From positions 72,212,618 to 72,276,617 of the forward strand of contig NC_059080.1 of the NCBI RefSeq assembly GCF_020497125.1: DNA of 64,000 nt, in the 5' to 3' direction. Position numbers and translations under genes: made by a program. Below, in pieces: positions 1 to 64,000 of this stretch (the first letter of the stretch is position 1; every line of letters begins with the position of its first letter). The notes beneath the pieces were generated by a model. The model searched no databases, had not been told where the DNA came from, and saw only the letters and a program-made list of their open reading frames with translations. The stretch comes from Mauremys mutica. Taxonomy: Eukaryota > Chordata > Testudines > Geoemydidae.

Positions 1-193
1 AGCCCTTGGGTCCTAAGGGACAGGAGGTAATTGAGAATCAGTTGGAGTGATGCGGACGATGGGGAGAGTCCCCACTCCCCCACCCACCTAGAGAACCTGG
101 ACCATTTGGCTAGGTATGTCCATCATGTGGACGGCTTTCTGCTTTCCAACAGAACTCGTCTGACGTTCTCCAAACACCTCCCCTCCTCCTCAT

Positions 194-922
194 CTAACCA
201 TGGAGCAACCACGCTGTCAGGTGAAGCAGGCATCCCTCCTCCTGGGAGAGGAGATCCGGGCAAAGCGACAGCCTCCGCTGGGGGGATGGTGGGGGGGCGC
301 TAAGAGTTGCAGGAGTGTTCTGTACCAATGTTGACAGGCCCAATCTGGGGCTACGAGGATGACCTGCGTCCTGTCTGCTTTTACTTTCTGCAGGACTTTG
401 CCTATCAGGGGGAGTGGTGGGAAGGTGTAGAAAAGCTGGCCTGACCACCGGAGGAAGACATCCGAGATTGCCCCCCTTCCTGCTCCTCCCCGGAGCAGAA
501 CTGGGGGTAGCATCGATTCTGGTCGGTTGCAAAGAGGTCGACTTGGGGAGCTCCCCACTCTTGGAAGAGATGCAGGACCACCGCCCAGTGGAGTGACCAC
601 TCGTGTTGGTGGGAAAAACCGTGCTGAGGTGATCGGCTCGCACATTGCAGACACCGGGTAAGTGGAAGGCTCTCAGGGAGATATCGTGGGCTGTACAGAA
701 CTCCCATAGGCTCAGGGCTTCCAGGCACAGTGCAGTGGTATTATCCTTGAGGACTCTGACCACCTTTCTGCGAAGGTGCGCACTGAAAGCTACGCACGCC
801 AAGCGTATCGCCCGGAGTTCCCTGATGTTTATGTGCAGGGATAATTCCAAGGCCGACCATCTCCCTTGGGTTTGAATGTCCCCTATATGGGCTCCCCAGC
901 CCAGGTCCGAGGTATCCGACAC
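194..922 (-). pseudogene. DIRS copy A RNase H and linker (frameshifted)
   Basis: The open stretch begins with SDLGWGAHIGDIQTQGRWSA and continues with HINIRELRAIRLACVAF and VLKDNTTALCLEALSLWEFC, the three conserved blocks of the RNase H of DIRS elements. The following linker continues in another frame (217-654, with YTFPPLPLIGKVLQKV and ILVAPDWACQHWY). Confidence 0.75.
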
Positions 923-946
923 CAGGTCTAGTGAGGGGGAGACTTC

Positions 947-1915
947 TCAAAAGGGGATCCCTTGTAGCATGTTGCATGGGAGGGACCACCATTGCAGGGC
1001 AGCCACTACGTGGGGCAGTAACGAGACAACCTTGTCCAGCCCGTCCTTGACCTGGGAATACTGGGAGGCTAACCAGAGCTGGAGGGGCCTCATTCTGAGC
1101 CTGGCATAGCGAACCACGGTTGTGCATGCTGCCATGTGACCAAGGATCTGAAGGCACGCACTTGCCATTGTCACGGGGAATGCCGTGACTGAGGTGATGA
1201 GACCTTTGAGGGTCTCGAATCTGTCCCGGGGAAGAGAGGCTGTGGCCTCTGAGTCCAGAAAAGCCCCTATGAATTGTATGCATTGAACCGGAACTAACGT
1301 AGACTGGGCCTCGTTCACCACTAGGCCGAGATCTGCGCACGTGAACAAAAGACGACACACCTGAGCCTGTACCTGGGACCGAGAGTTGCCCTTGAGGAGC
1401 CAATCATCCAGGTAAGGGAAAATTTGTACCCCTTTCCTCCGGAGGTAGGCTGCTATCACCGCCATACATTTGGTGAAAACCCTCTGGGCCATGGAAAGGC
1501 CAAACAGAAGGACCGTGAACTGGTAATGGTCCCCCCACCCACCAGGAATCAGAGGAAACGCCTGTGCCTCTCGAAAATATGGATATGGAAGTACATGTCC
1601 TGGAGGTCCAGGGCCACAAACCAATCCCCTGGGTCCCGGGAGGGGATGATAGAGGCCAGGCATACCATACGGAACCTGTAGCGGACCATAAAATTGTTGA
1701 GATCCTCATAGGTCTAGGATGGGCCTGAGCTCCCCTTTCGCCTTCGGGATCAGGAAATACTGGGAGTAGAAGCCCTTCCCCTGGAATTCTACTGGTACCC
1801 TTTCCACCGCCCCCAGGCGGAAGAGGCACACCACCTGGTCTAGGAGGCGGGCATGTTCCGGACCCCTGAGGCTCACCCAGAGATGGGGGTAGTGGGGTGA
1901 GGTGAACTGTAACAT
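947..1915 (-). pseudogene. DIRS copy A reverse transcriptase (frameshifted)
   Basis: The open stretch 947-1663 carries the palm and thumb motifs, with FTVLLFGLSMAQRVFTKCM and the catalytic YLDDWLL. The upstream fingers motif GFYSQYFLIPKAKGELRPIL sits in another frame at 1706-1915, so at least one frameshift separates them. Catalytic Asp pair present. Confidence 0.8.
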
Positions 1916-2231
1916 GTAGCCCTTGGAAATAGTGTTGAGGACCTACCGGTCTGACGTTATGGGACCACTCGGAAGACAGATAAACGGTTGCAGAACACAA
2001 ACTTTATGAACTGGGGGGCTTCCTTGGCAACAGGCCCGGTGGCCCCCCACAAAGTCAAACCCGCCTCCTTTCCTGCCTTTTGCCCTTCGAGGGGCCAGGC
2101 CACAGGGATGAACAGGACTGACGCTGGGACCTGCATCTCTGTTCCCTTGGTCTCTTAGGCGGGGGTTCATATCTGCTCCTAGTAGGAGCAGCCGAAGTTT
2201 GCAGCCTAGGTTTGTCCTTTGCTGGAGGGAT

Positions 2232-2573
2232 TTACAGGCCCAAGGTTTGCAGGGAGTCTTTCATCCCATGCAGGTGGAGATCAGTTTGGTCTACAAAAAA
2301 AGCTCTCCCGTTGAAGGGAAGGTCCTGCATCAAGGACTGGGACTCCGCGGACAGTCTGGACAGGAGAAGCCACGACGCCCTGTGCATGGATATGGCGGAG
2401 GCCATCAAACTGGCTGCCATGTCCGATGCCGCCTGGAGGGCTGCTGACGCTCCTTCCTCTACCAGAGCCCTGAACTCCTTTTCGAACCTCTCCTCCCGGA
2501 GTGGGACAAACTTTGGTAGGGACCCCCTTAAGCTGAAGTCATACCGACTCAGAAAGCCTTGGTGGTTGACCAC
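2232..2573 (-). pseudogene. DIRS copy A Gag-like C-terminal segment
   Basis: 113 codons open, containing LREERFEKEFRALVEEGASA and an Ala-rich helix DMAASLMASAISMHRASWLL. A similar motif (QALIEGDKMVARIALQSADV) occurs in copy E at 41899-42114, which supports a shared domain. Function not established. Confidence 0.55.
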
Positions 2574-4041
2574 CCTAAGCTAGAAACTTGTGGAGGAATA
2601 AACCTTCTTGCCAAATGTGTCCAGTCTCCTGGCATCTTTGTCCTTGGGGGGGGTGGGCGTGGGCTGACCGTGACATTCCCGGTGGTTCACTGACTCCACC
2701 ACCAGGGAGTTAGGTGCCGAGGGGAATACAGATATTCGTGGCCCTTAGAGGGCAAGAAGTATTTCCTCTCTGCTTTCCTCGAGATGGGAGCGAAGGAAGC
2801 CGAGGTCTGCCACAGTGTAGTCAAGATGTTGGCGAGGTAGGGCCACCTGGCTCGGTGCCGAGGATGACAGCACATTAGAAAGAGTCCAACTGCACCTCCA
2901 TTTCCTCAGCCTGGAGCTGAAGATTGGACGGCACCCACTTGAGGAGCTCTTAGTGAGCCCTGAAGTCTTCCCGTGGGATGGGCAGCGGTGCCGCTATGGC
3001 ATCCTCTGGTGCTGGCGAGGAGACTGGCACAGAGCCTAGGGTGTCAGATGGTACTGGTGAGTTGATCCCCAGGTCAGAGTCCAGGCACGGTGCCGTCGGC
3101 TCAGGACCCGCTGATTTCTTCCTCTGTCGAGGAGGGGAGGCCGAGGGAGCCCGAGACGCTTCGGCCACCAAGCGGGATCTCGCTTGGGCGGGCATCTGCG
3201 GCCACAGTGCCCATTGACACCATTGCCCTTGCCACAGTGTTCCATGCCACTGCCCAAATTGGGTGCCGGGTGGCACCGTTTGTTCTCACTGAGCCGTTCG
3301 ACTTGGAGACGGGTGGCTGGGTGCCGATGCGGACGTCGCCATCAACAGCACGGTACCGTACGAGTGGTGAGAGTCATGGTGTCTGCACCAGTGCTGTCCG
3401 CGTGACCGGGATCTCAACAATGAGGATCGGTACTCATCCAAGGTGCTGCTCCTGTACTCGCCCAGGCGGCCGGAGCTACGAAGCTTCAGTGCTAGAGAAT
3501 CTCGAGAGGAGTTCTGAGAGCAATATCTGGCAGAGCGGGAATTCGAATTGGAGCGTCTACGTCGGTGGTGTTGGGATCGGCTCCAGCAGCTGCGGCGTGA
3601 GGAGGAGTGTCGGCGCTGCTTATCCTGGTGCCTGCATCCCCAGTCGCGGGGTGTGGAGGAGCTCCAAGGTTCCTTCATGGGCGGCGAGCCCGTCAGCCTG
3701 AGCGGGGTAGAGGGCTGGCGCAGGCTGTGGGAAGACCACGTTGAGCGAGACAGCGAGCGGTCCTCGGAGTGGGGACTGTGCCTCATCGGGGAGGGCTGTT
3801 GTGCTCCCAGTGGCGGCTTCCCTCGAGACCGGGGGCCTGCCTCAGGTGGCGCCCCGGGTACCAGGAGGATTAAGATGTCATGCACGGCCTGTGAGGCCTC
3901 TGGAGTCGATGGCATCCTCTCCGCAGGGGAGGCACGCACGGACGGGACTGGGCTGCTCCGCTCAACACGAGTCAGAAGCCTGGGTCCCGAGAGGGATCGT
4001 GGGGTGCCCAGCTCCAGTCCGGCCTCACACCTATCTTTGTC

Positions 4042-4365
4042 TCAGCGCCGCTGAGACTTCCCCTGCTTCTTGGAGGGGGAGCGGTGCCGGCTAGTGGAGG
4101 GCACTTCACTCCATACAGAATACGCGGTGCCGGGCGTCGAGTCCGTTCGGTGTGCCGGTGCCGGGCCCAGAGCTGATTCCGTTAGGAGAGCATGAAGTCT
4201 AATGTCCCTCTCCTTCTTAGTCTGGGGCTTGAATGATCTGCAGATCCTACAGCGCTCACTTACGTGGCTCTCCCCCAAGCAACAGAGACACTGAGTATGC
4301 AGGTCGCTTCCTGGCACAGAACTGTGACAGGAGTAACACGACTTGAAGCCTGGGGCACGGGGCAT
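4042..4365 (-). pseudogene. DIRS copy A Gag-like N-terminal Cys-rich segment
   Basis: 107 codons open. It has a row of Cys/His pairs: CYSCHSSVPGSDLHTQCLCC, then LGESHVSERCRICRSF, then a basic helix KPQTKKERDIRLHALL. The same pattern recurs in copies B, D and E. It probably binds zinc and nucleic acid (inference from spacing). Marked as pseudogene because the downstream frame is broken. Confidence 0.6.
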
Positions 4366-4689
4366 GCCCCGATCCCAGACGACTAACTGGAGAAAACTAT
4401 TTAACTATTGGAAGAACTGTACTACTAAGGCTAACTAGAGAAGCTGCAGCAAGGCTGGAGCACGAAGTTCCGACTACCTTCACTGGCGGCAAGAAGGAAC
4501 TGAGGGTGGGGGAGTGCGCAGCTCCCCTTATAGCGTGATATAGAGATGCCACTCCAGGGGTCACAGCGGTGCTCCCCCCGTACAGGTACTGCTAAGGGAA
4601 AAACTTTCAGCACCGGTGCACGTGGCGAGCACGCACACCTACTGTGGAATACACATGAGCAATCACTCGAACAACTTATCTAGTTCTTT

Positions 4690-5205
4690 TTTGAAGAACA
4701 CTGAGTTGTCCCCACACACACTTCTCCTTTACAGCCTATCCCAATCCTACCCATCATTTCTCGGTACACTGTCAAAATGTCAACTCCTGCCTCTAGTAAG
4801 TCAACGATGCCAGGCTTCATTACCCACGTTACACTTTTAAACAAGCACCTTTGTGCTTTCTCCCCTGCTGCCCCTAGCCATTGGAAGAATCTCCCTGTAA
4901 ACAGCCACAAAGCTACCTTATTGCCTCCCCTCAAGTCCTTCCATTGTCTATAAAAACCTTCACAATGATTAAGCAGTGGGCGTGCTGTGTCCACTGCCTA
5001 CCATACTGATCAGTACTGTCTCATTGTTTCCTTGTGCTCCCACATCCAACTATAACCACCTGCTGTCTCTTCTCTTATACTTAGTTATAAGATCTTTGGA
5101 AGCAGGGACTGTCTTTGTTCTGTTTGTACAGCACCTAGCACAACGGGGTCCTGGTCCATGTCTACAACCATTAGTTGCTACCACAATATAATAATAAATA
5201 GTTAT
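4690..5205 (+). mobile_element. LINE 3' end, probably L2-like, with (ATA)n tail
   Basis: Reads like the end of a LINE ORF (APSHWKNLPVNSHKATLLPP, then a short FKS helix), followed by a conserved tail with cagggactgtctttgttctg, gtacagcacctagcacaacg and an ataataataaata end. A shorter copy of the same tail occurs at 63085-63150. Family assignment is from memory and tentative. Confidence 0.55.
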
Positions 5206-62199
<56,994 letters not shown>

Positions 62200-63039
62200 C
62201 TATAAAGAAAAAAAATCAGAACTGATTACTCATTTACTAATTTGGTACAAGTTACCAAAAGAATATTGTTTTTCTTACATTCTACAAGTTTTTGAAAACC
62301 AGTTATCATTTTAGTTAAGTTTGACTCGAGACACTGGATTTTTTGAAGCGGTCACAACAGCTACTATAGCATTTAATGAAAACTGTTACAGGAGTCCAAA
62401 AACCAATTTAAATGGAGAAATACATTTTCTACAGCAGAGAATGCTACAGAACTTTAAAATACACAGTAAACATATTTCTGCTCATATGGATGAAGCTGCT
62501 TTTGATTGCTATTGCACATTACAGGTTATTGGCTCTAGATGTCCTGTCCCGTCCCACCCCCGCCACCCAAATGTACAAAGCCAACTGACCATGCAATGTA
62601 GTCAATATAAAGAATGTTCATGGTTTTTAAAAATACCACTTTTTGTTCTGTGCATGCACACACATGCATGCACAGCCCTTTTATCTTCATGATTCAGATT
62701 TCTGTACACACGTTGCTTCTGGACCGTGTCTTTAAAAATAGATAATTTCAGGAGTGACTAAGTTTCTGATAAACACCTGAAACAGAAGTTTACAACAGAA
62801 AATTCTTCTTCAAGCACTTCTGTTTTCGCCCAGGTCACCCACATGCACAGGAAAGATGCCATCAAAATTCATAAAGCTGCCAACTTATCCACTTTTAAAG
62901 TTCTGTGAACTCTGCCTCTTGTGAGCAGTATGAGAAGTCACTCCTCTCTGGCTCTGGTTAAGAGAACAAGCAGCTGTGACTTCTACTTTCAGTCTAAAGT
63001 AATTTTATTGGTACCGTATCCATCTCAATCCAACTTCTA
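62200..63039. other. TRIP12 intron, nothing recognised
   Basis: Start of the intron upstream of exon w1. No further TRIP12 exon found here or up to 64000. Confidence 0.5.
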
Positions 63040-63175
63040 CTCATGTGTCCATTTGTTGCAGCCTGTCTTGATACTCAGACTAAGTTCTCTAGGGCAAGGA
63101 TAGCCTTTGTTTGTCTATACAATGCCTAGTGCAATAAGACCCAGTTTTACTGGAATTCCCACATGCTATCATAAC
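63040..63175 (+). mobile_element. LINE tail fragment, same family as 4690-5205
   Basis: Carries the tail wording ttctctagggcaaggatagc and acaatgcctagtgcaataag, parallel to the tail at 5090-5160. More diverged and lacks the ORF end. Confidence 0.5.
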
Positions 63176-63717
63176 AGATGGCAGTCATGCTATAACAGAG
63201 CATAGTGCAGCTTAACACCTGTTATAGGTACACAGTCCATTTAATGCCAGGGAATATGGGACTTGAAGTCCACAAGGATCACCTGCTGATACACTGAGGG
63301 CTTGGCTTTTATAGCTTATAGGCATTGCTACTGTAGATTTGGAGGACAGCATGGAGTGTACTACTGGGAGTCCTGAAGGACAACAATTGTGGCCACTAGG
63401 CTCTTCCAGGAGAGCAAGAGATACTTGAGTGGGCCTATGTAAGAAAGCCCAAGATTGCACGCAACTATCAAGGACTTCTGGAAGGACTGTTCACAGATCC
63501 TAGTCAAAGGGCTGTAGAGAACCCCTGCAACTGAAGGATGGAAGGACTGTTACCACTCATATATGGGAGGAAGACGTATTAGCAGACTAGTGAGGAATCT
63601 ATAGAAGTCAAAGTGTGTACAACAAGCATTAGAATTGTAAACCCCAAAAGGAGACATTTTGCTTTTGAGTCACGTGTTGTGTGGGGAGGGAGGCACAGCC
63701 ACACTCTGGATGAAAAA
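63176..63717. other. TRIP12 intron, nothing recognised
   Basis: No exon or family recognised between the LINE tail and the foldback. Confidence 0.45.
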
Positions 63718-63927
63718 GGGTAAGCAAACCCCATATACATACACATACCTTGATAGAGCACCACAGCAGTCTTCCTGGGCACTAATATGTAGCTGGAAAG
63801 CTATCCATTTACATAGACATGTCTGTGTGTACCTGGCTACATGTTAGAACCCAGGAAGACTGCTATAGTGGCCTGTCAAAGTGTATGTATTTATGATTGG
63901 GTATTGGGGGTGGGGTGTGCTTACCCT
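63718..63927. repeat. Long-armed foldback (MITE-like) element
   Basis: Left arm about 63718-63794, right arm about 63835-63927. The core match is cagcagtcttcctggg at 63764-63779 against its complement cccaggaagactgct at 63850-63864, with further matches outward to gggtaagca at the left edge and gcttaccct at the right edge. Loop about 40 bp. No target duplication was found. Confidence 0.7.
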
Positions 63928-64000
63928 CTATATTCAAGGTATCTTCCTAGTCCTCTGCAGTGCAACCCATAAACGGAATGTTACGAAGTTTCTATGCATC

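Larger units (their letters stand above)
1..4665 (-). mobile_element. DIRS-like tyrosine-recombinase retrotransposon, copy A (3' end cut by window edge)
   Basis: Minus-strand retroelement read right to left: 5' terminal region (about 4430-4665), Gag-like zone with a Cys-rich domain (4042-4365) and a C-terminal Gag part (2232-2573), RT (about 947-1915), RNase H (about 600-922), then a linker running to the window edge. The RT active site reads YLDDWLL, the form typical of DIRS rather than LTR or LINE elements. GC content is well above the surrounding intron. Reading frames are broken by several shifts and stops, so it is inactive as it stands, but less decayed than copies B-F. The tyrosine recombinase expected 3' of RNase H would be mostly left of position 1. 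Confidence 0.85.

Noticed and set aside
3286..3939. A 217-codon Arg/Ser-rich protein
   Set aside because: Lies in the Gag-like zone of DIRS copy A in a frame opposed by long open frames on the other strand; composition reflects GC-rich decayed DIRS sequence.
1..4665. An endogenous retrovirus or LTR retrotransposon
   Set aside because: RT motif YLDDWLL, RNase H wording and lack of LTRs, protease, integrase and envelope point to DIRS.
62200..64000. A further upstream TRIP12 exon
   Set aside because: No minus-strand stretch with AG/GT borders reads as the preceding armadillo-like segment; it must lie beyond 64000.

Overview
The window is vertebrate genomic DNA, almost certainly from a cryptodiran (hidden-necked) turtle. 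The diagnostic repeats are a tRNA-derived SINE of the tortoise PolIII/CryI type at 39541-39726, CR1 LINE copies with turtle-type 3' ends, several hAT and Harbinger-like DNA transposons, and many DIRS (tyrosine-recombinase) retrotransposon copies. There is no bacterial or viral gene content.

One host gene fills the window: the minus-strand gene TRIP12, a HECT-type E3 ubiquitin ligase. I resolve 30 consecutive internal coding exons from 62199 (5' side) to 5587 (3' side). Their lengths add to 4209 nt, exactly 1403 codons, and every splice phase agrees from exon to exon with no stop or frameshift. They cover most of the armadillo-like region (w1-w7), the WWE domain (w8-w9), the serine-rich and acidic middle region (w10-w25) and the N-lobe of the HECT domain (w26-w30). 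The 5' exons lie beyond 64000. The last exons, with the HECT C-lobe and catalytic cysteine, lie left of position 1. Exons are named w1-w30 in transcript order within this window.

The introns are uneven. The 5' half (44.7-62.2 kb) has short introns with few insertions. The 3' half holds three large introns loaded with repeats: 36663-44674 (DIRS copy E with a nested SINE), 11077-26288 (DIRS copies C and D, hAT elements, CR1) and 5701-10911 (DIRS copy B, a Tigger-like MITE). The last visible intron, 1-5586, holds DIRS copy A and a LINE 3' end. All recognisable DIRS copies lie on the minus strand, the sense orientation of TRIP12. In the 57182-61983 intron there are two hAT elements, one with an 8-bp perfect target duplication and one holding a second, nested hAT MITE and a minisatellite, plus a plus-strand RTE-type LINE remnant.

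I found no second cellular gene, no structural RNA gene and no evidence for an undescribed gene system. The most interesting material is the set of same-strand DIRS copies with a shared Cys-rich Gag-like domain, nested DNA transposons with clear target duplications, a CpG-dense Harbinger-like MITE with a palindromic core, and two long foldback elements of unknown family.
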